In this document: piece after piece, positions 44,844 through 52,906 of the stretch
Numbering within the stretch: position 1 is the first letter of the stretch
Layout of the letters: the number at the start of each line of letters is the position of its first letter
Assembly: GCF_002993335.1 (NCBI RefSeq)
Contig: NZ_PVNS01000002.1
Location: 186,001 to 250,000 of the forward strand
DNA: 64,000 nt
DNA from: Alkalicoccus urumqiensis
GTDB lineage: Bacteria; Bacillota; Bacilli; Bacillales; Salisediminibacteriaceae
Reading direction: 5' to 3'
Notes under the pieces: generated by a model
Seen by the model: only the letters and a program-made list of their open reading frames with translations
What the model was told of the DNA's origin: nothing
The model's database searches: none
Translations under genes and position numbers: made by a program

Positions 44844-45557
44844 GTGAAAGCAGTATTGTTTGATCTGGACGGCACACTGCTGCCGATGGATACCGACGCA
44901 TTTGTGAAAGAATATCTGGCTGGTCTGGCACCTAAGCTTCAGCACCTGCTGGCACCGGATGCTTTTATTAAAGCCCTCTGGAAAGCAACAGGTGACGTCG
45001 TGCAGAGCACAGACCAACGGACGAATCAGGAAGTATTTACAGAATCCTTTCTCAGCCTGACAAAACTGCCCCAGGAAGAAATTGTTCCGATTCTGGATCA
45101 GTTTTATCAAAACGATTTTTATCATTTCGGCTATATGGCAGATCCGACTCCTCTTGCAGCCATACTGGTCGAAGGCGCCGCAAGACATGGGTACAGGACT
45201 GCGCTGGCGACGAACCCGGTCTTTCCTGAGGCTGCTGTGCACCACCGGATTTCCTGGGCCGGATTGACGCCTTCCGATTTTGATATCATTTCCACGTATG
45301 AAAACTCGACTGCAGCTAAGCCGAATCCTGCCTATTACAGAGAAATTGCCGATAAGCTGAACGTATCCCCCGAAGAGTGTGTCATGATCGGAAACGATGC
45401 CAGGGAAGACGGTGCAGCTCAATCGACAGGCATGAAAACAATCCTCATCTCTACGTGGGCGGTAAAAAATGATGATTCTTTTACACCGGATATGGAAGGC
45501 TCCCTGGAAGAGGTGATTGAAGCCCTTCATCATCGACGCGGTGTTTTCTCGGTATAG
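44844..45557 (+). CDS. HAD-family hydrolase
   Basis: A 237-residue HAD phosphatase-like protein. The nucleophile and acid are D7 and D9 in LFDLDGTLLP; motif II is ALATNPVFP (Thr in place of the usual Ser/Thr), motif III K in STAAKPNPAYY and motif IV GNDAREDGAA. The cap is helical (C1). Substrate unknown. GTG 44844 has AAGGAGGAG upstream. It may be co-transcribed with the pfkA-like gene 67 bases later. Confidence 0.82.
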   Translation: MKAVLFDLDGTLLPMDTDAFVKEYLAGLAPKLQHLLAPDAFIKALWKATGDVVQSTDQRTNQEVFTESFLSLTKLPQEEIVPILDQFYQNDFYHFGYMADPTPLAAILVEGAARHGYRTALATNPVFPEAAVHHRISWAGLTPSDFDIISTYENSTAAKPNPAYYREIADKLNVSPEECVMIGNDAREDGAAQSTGMKTILISTWAVKNDDSFTPDMEGSLEEVIEALHHRRGVFSV

Positions 45558-45624
45558 ACTGGATAAAAACATTCATCCACTGTACAATAAGTATAGACGT
45601 CTGACGACATAATGGAGGATGATG

Positions 45625-46584
45625 ATGAAGAATATTGCGGTATTAACGAGTGGCGGCGACTCACCGGGAATGAACGCAGCGATCCGCGCGGTTGTCCGTT
45701 CGGCAGTCTATTATAATATGCAGGTATACGGAATTCAGCGTGGCTATGAGGGGCTTATGCACGGAGATATTAAGCGGCTCACTGCCTCATCCGTTGGTGA
45801 TATTATACATAAGGGCGGAACGATTTTAAAAACAGCCCGCTCACCTCGATTTATGACTGAAGAGGGCAGAAATCAGGCATTTTACCAGCTCCGCAGGCAC
45901 CAGATCGATGGACTGGTTGTTATAGGTGGAGACGGTTCCTTCCGGGGTGCACAAACGCTTCAGGGGTCGGGGACAGCTACCATCGGTATACCAGGGACGA
46001 TTGATAATGATCTGGCATACACGGATTATACAATCGGCTTTGATACAGCAGTAAATACTGTTTTGGAAGCGGTAACGAAGATCAGGGATACATCCTCGTC
46101 ACATGAGAAAACGACGATTATTGAAGTAATGGGCAGAAACTGTGGAGACCTCGCTGTTTATGCAGGTGTCGCAGGCGGTGCAGAAAGTATTATCATTCCG
46201 GAAAATCCAGTCACGTATGAAGATGTTATTCATAAACTTGATGAAGGCAGAGCCCGCGGCAGAGAACACCACATCATCATGCTTGCAGAAGGTGCCGGAA
46301 GCGCCTCCAATCTTCAGCAGCAGATTGTAGAAGAGACCGGGGAGGAAGCCCGGGTTACGGTGCTCGGATTTATTCAGCGGGGCGGTGATCCGACAGCTTC
46401 AGACCGCCTGCTTGCGAGCAGAATGGGGCTTCGGGCAGTAGAAGAGCTCCGTGCAGGCACGAGTGATCATGTTATCGGGATTGACCGGGGAGAGCTGTTT
46501 GCAGAAAGCATAAACACTGCACTGACAGCAGAATCAAAAGGGAACGAAGAATTGATGCGGCTTTCCTCAATTTTATCTGTATAA
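45625..46584 (+). CDS. 6-phosphofructokinase family protein (divergent PfkA)
   Basis: A 319-residue ATP-type phosphofructokinase of the expected length. Retained residues (E. coli numbering fits directly): G11, R21, R25, G104 loop GGDGS, D127 in PGTIDND, R154, R171, R211, E222, R243 and R252. Two fructose-6-phosphate contacts differ: residue 162 is Lys rather than Arg (SHEKTTII) and 249 is Phe rather than His (VLGFIQRGG); residue 213 is Arg rather than Lys. Of three tandem ATGs, 45625 is 6 bases from GGAGG. pyk is not adjacent, so this may be a paralogue rather than the main glycolytic gene. Confidence 0.82.
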   Translation: MKNIAVLTSGGDSPGMNAAIRAVVRSAVYYNMQVYGIQRGYEGLMHGDIKRLTASSVGDIIHKGGTILKTARSPRFMTEEGRNQAFYQLRRHQIDGLVVIGGDGSFRGAQTLQGSGTATIGIPGTIDNDLAYTDYTIGFDTAVNTVLEAVTKIRDTSSSHEKTTIIEVMGRNCGDLAVYAGVAGGAESIIIPENPVTYEDVIHKLDEGRARGREHHIIMLAEGAGSASNLQQQIVEETGEEARVTVLGFIQRGGDPTASDRLLASRMGLRAVEELRAGTSDHVIGIDRGELFAESINTALTAESKGNEELMRLSSILSV

Positions 46585-46594
46585 CCGGTGAATA

Positions 46595-46636
46595 AACAGC
46601 CGGCGGGAGATTTTTTTCCTGCCGGCTGTTCTTATT
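46595..46636 (+). terminator. Intrinsic terminator of the pfkA-like gene
   Basis: A 13-bp stem (46595-46607 with 46618-46630, one G-U) followed by CTTATT. Confidence 0.75.
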
Positions 46637-46806
46637 CCAGGTGATTTGTCCCTGTTACATTCCGCTTATTCCTGAAAGCCGGGCGGGTTATGCCTTCGTT
46701 ATTTTCATCAGGTTAGAAATATGGGAGTTCCAGTATAGAGCGAATCATCATGTTTGAATCATCTGGAAAAAGAGAATAAGTACACTAGAATAAGGAGGCA
46801 GGTACT

Positions 46807-47298
46807 ATGGATCAAGAAAAACTGGCTTATTTTAAGAAAAAGCTTCTGGATCGAAAGGAAGAACTGACTTCCCGCACCCATGATAATGAAGGAGATACCG
46901 AGGAGCTTGCAGATTACGATAATCATCCTGCGGATCAAGGAACGGGATTATCCGAGAAGCATACAGATGCGGCACTGGAAAGAAAAGATGAAGAAGAGCT
47001 GGAGGAAATTGAGGCAGCTCTTGGTCGTATTGAAGAAGGCACATACGGTGTATGTGAAGTAAGTGGTGAAAAGATCCCGGAAGAACGTCTGGAGCTCGTA
47101 CCAACGGCGAGAACGACCGTGGAGCACGCAGGTGAAACGAAGGGGCCTGCGCGGCCGCCCGAAGAATCTGTTGTATCACCAATCGACGGCGGAGCAAGAG
47201 ACTCCTACCGGGAAGATTTCTGGGATGAAGCAGAATCACACGGTTCTTCTTCCGACTCAGATACACGCCCGCCGGGGAAAGAAGACCGCGGATCATAA
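46807..47298 (+). CDS. yteA: YteA-type protein of the DksA/TraR superfamily without zinc finger
   Basis: A 163-residue acidic protein. The helical arm (DNHPADQGTGLSEKHTDAAL and EEIEAALGRIEEGTYGVCE) is that of DksA/TraR-like YteA. The zinc-finger Cys positions are mostly replaced: only the Cys in GVC remains, and the rest read as Ser, Thr and His. YteA-type proteins in Bacillus share this. The C-terminal tail is disordered. AAGGAGG precedes the ATG. Its action on RNA polymerase is not demonstrated. Confidence 0.8.
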   Translation: MDQEKLAYFKKKLLDRKEELTSRTHDNEGDTEELADYDNHPADQGTGLSEKHTDAALERKDEEELEEIEAALGRIEEGTYGVCEVSGEKIPEERLELVPTARTTVEHAGETKGPARPPEESVVSPIDGGARDSYREDFWDEAESHGSSSDSDTRPPGKEDRGS

Positions 47299-47300
47299 TG

Positions 47301-47353
47301 AAAATGGAGCACAGGCTGAGAATGTTCTCCTGTGCTCCATTTTGTTTTATTTT
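47301..47353. terminator. Terminator between yteA and pssA
   Basis: A 15-bp stem (47301-47315 with 47329-47343) followed by GTTTTATTTT on the plus strand; AAAA on the other side lets it work for pssA too. Confidence 0.85.
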
Positions 47354-47354
47354 A

Positions 47355-48053
47355 TTAGATGTTTGTCTCTGTGCCGCTGCGCCGCCTCCGGCGCATAAAA
47401 AAGATCGCCATAAACACAATATAAAAGAAAATGCCTGCCGGAATCCACGGGGTAAAAGAGATGCTGTCATTAAAATGAATCACGGCAAAGATGCTGATAA
47501 AGAAGAGGGAAACAAGTATAGCATATTTAGGTACCGGAACTCTTTTTAACGCAGGTATTGGGAAAGAGCTCACCATGAGAATACATAGAAACATGGTGAC
47601 TGCAGAAAGTACAGCCTGCGGCACAGCATAGCTGAATAGTGTCAGCAGTGCAATAATCCCTCCGGCAGCTGTTATGGGAAGCCCTGTGAAATAAGCTTTT
47701 TCCCCTTTTTGATGATTGATGTTAAATCGTGCCAGACGGTAGGCACCGAAAACGGGAACAGCGGCCGAGAGCATCATGCCGGCAAAGCCGAGATCGGAAA
47801 AACTGGATCCATATAACAGAACAGCAGGTGCTGCACCAAACGTGACGATGTCTGCAAGCGAGTCCAGTTCTTTTCCCATTTCGGATTCAAGCTGAAATCT
47901 TCTCGCAGTCCAGCCGTCCATACTGTCGAGCATAATACCGATAAAAATAAATACAGCAGCATTTGTGTAATTTTCCTGCGTAACCGACGCAATGGCTAAA
48001 AAGCCAAAGCAGACGTTAGCTAAAGTGAGTGAGTTGGGAAGATGTTTCCACAC
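47355..48053 (-). CDS. pssA: CDP-diacylglycerol-serine O-phosphatidyltransferase
   Basis: A 232-residue membrane enzyme making phosphatidylserine, the precursor of phosphatidylethanolamine. The CDP-alcohol phosphotransferase motif (DG, AR, G, D and D) lies in DSMDGWTARRF through GKELDSLADIV at about residues 43-70. About six to eight helices follow. The start is GTG 48053 with AAGGAGG 7 bases away; a frame reaching 48437 is spurious. psd is not adjacent here. Confidence 0.9.
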   Translation of the reverse strand: MWKHLPNSLTLANVCFGFLAIASVTQENYTNAAVFIFIGIMLDSMDGWTARRFQLESEMGKELDSLADIVTFGAAPAVLLYGSSFSDLGFAGMMLSAAVPVFGAYRLARFNINHQKGEKAYFTGLPITAAGGIIALLTLFSYAVPQAVLSAVTMFLCILMVSSFPIPALKRVPVPKYAILVSLFFISIFAVIHFNDSISFTPWIPAGIFFYIVFMAIFFMRRRRRSGTETNI

Positions 48054-48180
48054 GTTACAGCCTCCTTCTTTTTGTAGTATAACGCATGCAGGGGGAAGGT
48101 GTATATTTTTTCCGGTGGAAAGTCTGCACGGGCGCCATTTATGGTAGGATAAATGATGAGAACTTTTTGGAGGGATGACG

Positions 48181-49119
48181 ATGATGGAGGAAATGAAACT
48201 TTTTACACTTAATTCAAACCGGGCATTAGCAGAAGAGATTGCACAGGAACTGGATATGGAAATCGGTGCATCCTCGATCACTCGTTTCAGTGATGGGGAA
48301 GTACAGATACGTATTGAAGAAACTGTCAGAGGATTCGACACATACCTGATACAATCCACATCTGAGCCCGGCAGTGAATACTTAATGGAACTGCTGATTA
48401 TGATTGATGCATTAAAGCGGGCATCGGCGAGGTCCATTAATATCGTTATTCCATATTACGGCTATTCCAGACAGGATAGAAAAGCCCGTTCACGGGAACC
48501 GATCACGGCGAAGCTGATTGCCAATCTGCTTGAGGCAGCTGGTGCTACGCGGGTGCTCACACTGGATCTGCACGCTGCGCAGGTACAGGGCTTTTTCAAT
48601 ATCCCCGTTGATGAACTCCGGGCAAACCGCTTGTTAACAGAATACTTCCAGAAGAAAAACCTGACAAACGTTACGGTCGTAGCGCCGGAAAATGCAGGGA
48701 CTTCAAGAGCAAGAAAACTGGCGGATCAGCTGGATGCACCGATTGCTTTCCTGGACAAACAGCGCGGGAATGCTCCCGGAGCTGTTCAGGGAGTTAACGT
48801 CATTGGTGATATTGAGGGACGCTCGGCCATTATCATAGATGACATGATTGATACAGCCCGTACGGTGACGACAGGGTCCATGGCACTGCTGGAAAATGGA
48901 GCGAAAGAAGTATTTGCCTGCTGTACCCACGGTGTACTCTCTGAGCCGGCAGTTTCACGGATCCGGGAATCCAGTTTAAAAGAGGTCATCATTACGAATT
49001 CTATTTTTCAGCCTCCCCAGAAGCGGGATGAACGGATCATCACGCTTTCTGTAGGTCGACTTTTTGCCGAAGGAATCCGCAGAGTGCAGTCCAACGAATC
49101 GGTAAGCACATTATTTTAA
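48181..49119 (+). CDS. Ribose-phosphate diphosphokinase-like protein (divergent Prs)
   Basis: A 312-residue Prs-fold protein. Retained: PYYGYSRQDRKARSREPITAK, the His in LDLHAAQVQGFF (H131), and the flexible loop K193 and R195. Changed: the usual PDxGG metal and substrate segment reads PENAG (169-173), and the PRPP-loop DDMIDTAGT reads DDMIDTART with Arg at 227. The main Prs gene in Bacillus lies beside glmU, so this is probably a paralogue. GGAGGG at 48169-48174 best fits ATG 48181. An AI-2E transporter gene follows 15 bases after the stop codon. Confidence 0.82.
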   Translation: MMEEMKLFTLNSNRALAEEIAQELDMEIGASSITRFSDGEVQIRIEETVRGFDTYLIQSTSEPGSEYLMELLIMIDALKRASARSINIVIPYYGYSRQDRKARSREPITAKLIANLLEAAGATRVLTLDLHAAQVQGFFNIPVDELRANRLLTEYFQKKNLTNVTVVAPENAGTSRARKLADQLDAPIAFLDKQRGNAPGAVQGVNVIGDIEGRSAIIIDDMIDTARTVTTGSMALLENGAKEVFACCTHGVLSEPAVSRIRESSLKEVIITNSIFQPPQKRDERIITLSVGRLFAEGIRRVQSNESVSTLF

Positions 49120-49134
49120 GGAGGATTGCCTCCC

Positions 49135-50220
49135 ATGCCTAAATCGAAGTGGTTTTTATTTCTTTACAGCACTGTACTTATACTGCTGATAGTATTTCTT
49201 GCTAAACAGGTACCATTTATCTTCCGGCCGATTGGGATTGCGTTCAGCACTCTGGCCCCCGTCATTCTGATCGGCGGGGTGCTCTATTATATTTTTCGTC
49301 CGCTTGTCCGATTGCTTGAACGGTTTATACCAACGGTTTTAGCTATTCTGACGATATTTTTAACCTTTATCGGGGCGGCTACACTCGTCGTCTGGCTGGC
49401 AGGCCCACTAGTCGTCAGGCAGATTTCGTCTTTCATCAATAATTTCCCGTCATTTATGAACGATACGGAATCGTTTATTTCCAATTTGATGCAGAACGAC
49501 TGGTTTCAGCGGATTATGGAAATGGAGGCACTTCAAAACTTTGATGCTTCCTCTATCACAGAGAATATTTCCACGATCCTGCAGCAGTCCGGAGGGAACC
49601 TGCTTTCCTTCTTAGGAATGCTTGTCAGTGTCATTACTGTCCTGGTTATCCTTCCTTTTGTGCTTTTCTTTCTGCTGAAAGACGCGCATAAGCTGCCGGA
49701 TAACGTGCTCAGGTACTTTCCGGAGGACCAGCAGGAAGAAGGGCACCGGATTATGAGCGATATGGACTCAACGATTAGTGCCTATATTCAGGGGCAGGCA
49801 ATCGTGAGTGTTTTTATCGGGATTTTATCCTACATCGTTTATTTGATTGTCGGGCTGGACTACTCTATTGTCCTGGCACTGATTGCCATGTTTACGAACC
49901 TCATACCATTTATCGGGCCATTTATTGGCACCATTCCTGCTGTCATTGTTGCCCTGTTTGATTCCCCTGTTACAGCACTGTGGGTCATTCTTGGCATTGT
50001 TATTATTCAGCAGATTGAGAGCAATTTAATTTCGCCGAATGTCATGGGCCACAAACTGCAGATTCATCCACTGACGATCATCCTGCTACTGCTTCTGGCA
50101 AGCAATCTCGCCGGCCTGATCGGACTGATTCTTGCCATACCGACGTATGCGGTAACGAAAGTAATCGTACAGAACGTTTACCGGCTGCTGAAACTGAAGT
50201 ATCCGAGTCTAAATGGATGA
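49135..50220 (+). CDS. AI-2E family transporter (YdbI/TqsA-like)
   Basis: A 361-residue membrane protein of the AI-2E family: three N-terminal helices, a cytosol- or outside-facing helical loop (about 90-155, FINNFPSFMNDTESF) and five further helices with the hallmark FTNLIPFIGPFIGTIPAVIVAL and IQQIESNLISPNVMG. Members export diverse substrates, including sodium/proton exchange in halophiles; substrate here unknown. AAGGAGG fits ATG 49135 (spacing 10) better than TTG 49126. It shares a transcript with the prs-like gene. Confidence 0.85.
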   Translation: MPKSKWFLFLYSTVLILLIVFLAKQVPFIFRPIGIAFSTLAPVILIGGVLYYIFRPLVRLLERFIPTVLAILTIFLTFIGAATLVVWLAGPLVVRQISSFINNFPSFMNDTESFISNLMQNDWFQRIMEMEALQNFDASSITENISTILQQSGGNLLSFLGMLVSVITVLVILPFVLFFLLKDAHKLPDNVLRYFPEDQQEEGHRIMSDMDSTISAYIQGQAIVSVFIGILSYIVYLIVGLDYSIVLALIAMFTNLIPFIGPFIGTIPAVIVALFDSPVTALWVILGIVIIQQIESNLISPNVMGHKLQIHPLTIILLLLLASNLAGLIGLILAIPTYAVTKVIVQNVYRLLKLKYPSLNG

Positions 50221-50244
50221 ACCTGAGGAGAGGCGGGGAGAAAA

Positions 50245-51066
50245 TTGCATATCATTCAAGCTTACGCACGTGAACTATGGAAAGAATGGTCTAAAGACGA
50301 AGTGCCGCTTCTTGCGGCTGCACAGGCGTATTACTATGTTCTTTCAAGCGTGCCGCTCGTTATATTAATACTATCCATTCTGCCTTATTTTCAATTTAAC
50401 CCGGATCAGGTCATCACATATATGGAAGAACTTCTCCCCCGGACGACAGTGTCCCTGCTGGAAGATACAATCATCTCAGCAGTGTCCGAACCGCAGGGCG
50501 GACTTCTCACCATTGGTGCACTCGGTACGATCTGGTCTGCTTCAAACGGCATGAATGCATTTATTCAGGCGGTTAATACGGCATATAATGTGGAGAATAA
50601 GCGTTCGTTTCTCATACACCGGCTATTATCCATCGGACTGACGTTTCTCCTCATTATTTCGCTTCTTGTGGCACTGATTCTACCGGTATTCGGTCAGGCG
50701 ATTTTTGATGCTGCCGCACAGATTTTGTCTCTGCCGGAAGAAGCTGCACTTCTGCTTCAGGCGGCAAGGTGGATCGGAGCGCTTATTGTTATCATTCTTG
50801 TGCTGTCGATTCTTTATAAGACAGCACCGTATATGAAGGTGCCGTTCCTGCACGTGATCCCGGGAGCAGTGACCGCCACGGTTCTCTGGCTGCTTGCTTC
50901 TTTCGGATTTTCCATCTATATTAACAATTTCGGTAATTTTTCTGCCACGTACGGAAGCCTCGGTGGAATTATCATTCTTATGATCTGGTTTTTTCTGACC
51001 GGAGCCATCCTGATGATCGGCGCAGAAATTAACGCTGTGTACCACCGCAGAAGAAAAGGCCGATAA
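50245..51066 (+). CDS. YihY/BrkB family membrane protein
   Basis: A 273-residue membrane protein with six helices. Family hallmarks: EVPLLAAAQAYYYVLSSVPL, GALGTIWSASNGMNAFIQAVNTAY and TASFGFSIYINNFGNFSATYGSLGG-type C-terminal segment (found near residue 222). Once annotated as RNase BN, this family has no known nuclease activity. The start is TTG 50245 with GGCGGGGAG before it. Third gene of the prs-like unit. Confidence 0.83.
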   Translation: MHIIQAYARELWKEWSKDEVPLLAAAQAYYYVLSSVPLVILILSILPYFQFNPDQVITYMEELLPRTTVSLLEDTIISAVSEPQGGLLTIGALGTIWSASNGMNAFIQAVNTAYNVENKRSFLIHRLLSIGLTFLLIISLLVALILPVFGQAIFDAAAQILSLPEEAALLLQAARWIGALIVIILVLSILYKTAPYMKVPFLHVIPGAVTATVLWLLASFGFSIYINNFGNFSATYGSLGGIIILMIWFFLTGAILMIGAEINAVYHRRRKGR

Positions 51067-51081
51067 ATTAGAAATCAGCAA

Positions 51082-51119
51082 AAAGCGTCCGCCGTCGATT
51101 ATATGACGGCGGACGCTTT
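51082..51119. terminator. Bidirectional terminator between the YihY gene and dapA
   Basis: A perfect 15-bp stem (51082-51096 with 51105-51119) flanked by A and T residues on both sides of converging genes. Confidence 0.8.
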
Positions 51120-51152
51120 CGTTGTTGAAAGTCTGTATGACTTCACACGGAT

Positions 51153-52046
51153 TTATACAGCCGATGAAGAGAACAACGAGCGCTTCAATGTCTGAAAAAC
51201 GAAGTGCTGTTCTGTTTCAGAGAGCGGCTGAAGCGGAAGGCGTACACTTCCTGCATGAACGTGAGTCAGTTCCAGTGCTGCTTTGACCGGAGCCGGACTT
51301 GGTGCACAGAACATAGCATCCATGACAGGCACGAGATCACGGTGCAGCGAGGCCGCATAGCGCGGCTGACCGGAGAAGTGTGCATTGATCATCGCCTGCA
51401 TCTCTGTGCCGATAATATGGGAGGATACAGAGACGATGCCCGACGCTCCAATAGAAAGGGCAGGGAGAGTCAGGGAATCATCCCCACTGTATACTGTAAA
51501 TGAAGCGGGCACGGAAGAAAGTACAGCCGTCATGTGATCTAGGTCACCGCTTGCATCTTTCAGCGACACGATATTATCTGCATCATATGCAAGGCGTGAA
51601 GTCGTTTCCGCTGTCAAATGAACACCGGTCCGTCCAGGTACATTGTACAGCATGATCGGAAGATTGGTTGCCCCGGCACATGCCATGAAATGCTGATACA
51701 TTCCTTCCTGGCTCGGCTTGTTGTAATAAGGCGTGGAGAGCATCACAGCATCTGCGCCTGCCTGTTCAGCCAGCTGAACGAGTTCACATGCAGCGTGGGT
51801 GCTGTTCGTTCCTGCGCCGGCAATAACCGGAATTCTACCTCCGGCAAACTCCACGGTGTTTTTGAAAAGTGCTGCCTTTTCCTCGTGGGTCAATGTAGGC
51901 GCTTCACCGGTTGTACCGGCTACGACGATTGCATCCGATCCATTGTCAATTAAGTAATTCACGAGCGTCCTCAGACCCTGTACATCGACATATCCGTTAT
52001 CGTCAAACGGGGTTACCATTGCTGTTACTACCTGTCCAAAATTCAT
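51153..52046 (-). CDS. dapA: 4-hydroxy-tetrahydrodipicolinate synthase
   Basis: A 297-residue TIM-barrel lyase that condenses pyruvate with aspartate semialdehyde, the first step committed to lysine and diaminopimelate. The Schiff-base Lys is K163 (VSLKDASGD), with Y134 in MLYNVPGRTG and the T45/T46 pair in AGTTGEAP. The gene is alone and is preceded on its strand by a lysine riboswitch with terminator, so it is shut down when lysine is high. GAGGTGG lies 9 bases before ATG 52046, partly paired in a hairpin. The family also holds related aldolases, but the riboswitch supports DapA. Confidence 0.93.
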   Translation of the reverse strand: MNFGQVVTAMVTPFDDNGYVDVQGLRTLVNYLIDNGSDAIVVAGTTGEAPTLTHEEKAALFKNTVEFAGGRIPVIAGAGTNSTHAACELVQLAEQAGADAVMLSTPYYNKPSQEGMYQHFMACAGATNLPIMLYNVPGRTGVHLTAETTSRLAYDADNIVSLKDASGDLDHMTAVLSSVPASFTVYSGDDSLTLPALSIGASGIVSVSSHIIGTEMQAMINAHFSGQPRYAASLHRDLVPVMDAMFCAPSPAPVKAALELTHVHAGSVRLPLQPLSETEQHFVFQTLKRSLFSSSAV

Positions 52047-52059
52047 GATTAATAACCAC

Positions 52060-52101
52060 CTCTATTCAAAATGATCAGCGCGGATGCGCCGTTGAATAGA
52101 G
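52060..52101 (-). promoter_or_regulatory. Hairpin beside the dapA ribosome binding site
   Basis: On the minus strand CTCTATTCAA (52092-52101) pairs perfectly with TTGAATAGAG (52060-52069), with a GCGC-ATCC-GCGC hairpin inside. The 3' arm covers the first part of the AGAGGTGG ribosome binding site, so translation could be affected as well as termination. Confidence 0.5.
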
Positions 52102-52121
52102 CTAAATCATTGGCTTGGAAA

Positions 52122-52350
52122 TAAAAAAAGCAGGGACACGAGGGTCCACTGCCGGAATTTCCAGCGTGAGATAGCCCTCCATACAGCCGGATTTCAGCTG
52201 TACGACAGTACTGTGCTTCTTAAACACAGTCCCAACAGAACGGCAGGGGATGCTGTTCTGCTTCGGCATCTTCTCCTTTCAACTGCTCTACCCGGAGTCC
52301 CTTCTCCTAAAACAGTTTACTGATAGCAGATGCGCCTCTACACTCACTTC
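52122..52350 (-). ncRNA. Lysine riboswitch (L box) with terminator, upstream of dapA
   Basis: Reading the minus strand from 52350: GTGAGTGTAGAGGCGC (P1 and core), CAGTAAACTG, GGAGAAGG, TGAAAGGAGAAGATGCCG, GAAGC and the closing GGAGGGCTATCTCAC, which pairs with the start. These are the conserved L-box core blocks in the right order, as in the Bacillus subtilis lysC leader. The aptamer (about 52163-52345) is followed by a stem (52130-52152) and TTTTTTT, an expected lysine-induced terminator. It controls dapA. Confidence 0.92.
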
Positions 52351-52516
52351 AATTTGTTGAAGTAATCGTATGATACTCCCAGCCTATCAGATAAAAAACA
52401 GGGATGCAATACTATTTTACAGAGAAGCTGAAAACTGAATACGTATTCTATTATTACTGGAAGCAGGCTATAATTTGCTTTTGTGTGAACGATCTGTATA
52501 TTCCTCTTATTACGGT

Positions 52517-52823
52517 ATTTCTCCGCTTTTCGGCAGAAGCGGATCATGCAATTAGTACTGCCGCCGAAAATGCTTATCTATCCGTCGGCGCGGCCGCGCG
52601 GAGTCATGCTTCTTAAATCGAAGCGTTGTCCAGCTGCAGCACCCGCTCTGGTTCCTTCACCCCTGCCGAAGAAAGCGAAGAACGGCTTTCGCGGGCAGGG
52701 TGCTTCCGTTTTTCGGATTCCCTCCGGAACACTTACGGCTTCTAGTGCAGGCAGGAAACGGTTACCCACTTCATCTATCTCTCTTTCTATTAAGACGAGC
52801 CGGATTCTGCCTGGTTTATTTTA
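52517..52823 (+). repeat. Dispersed repeat, copy C (decayed, 5'-truncated)
   Basis: About 307 bases in the 860-base gap between dapA and the FAD oxidase. Shared blocks: TTCTCCGCTTTTCGGCAGAAG, GGCGCGGCCGCGCGGAG, CTTCACCCCTGCCGAAGAAA, CCCTCCGGAACAC and CTGCCTGGTTTATTTTA. The left third of the element is missing. The end hairpin has two mispairs in its 7-bp stem with no compensating changes. The 52351-52516 stretch holds only AT-rich sequence with the dapA promoter region; I can name nothing else there. Confidence 0.65.
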
Positions 52824-52906
52824 AGCGATCTTACCGCAGATCATGCATTGTGGGTCGGAATCAGGTAAAATGGGCATCATAACTTTATGAGAATAGGTGA
52901 TTTGTG

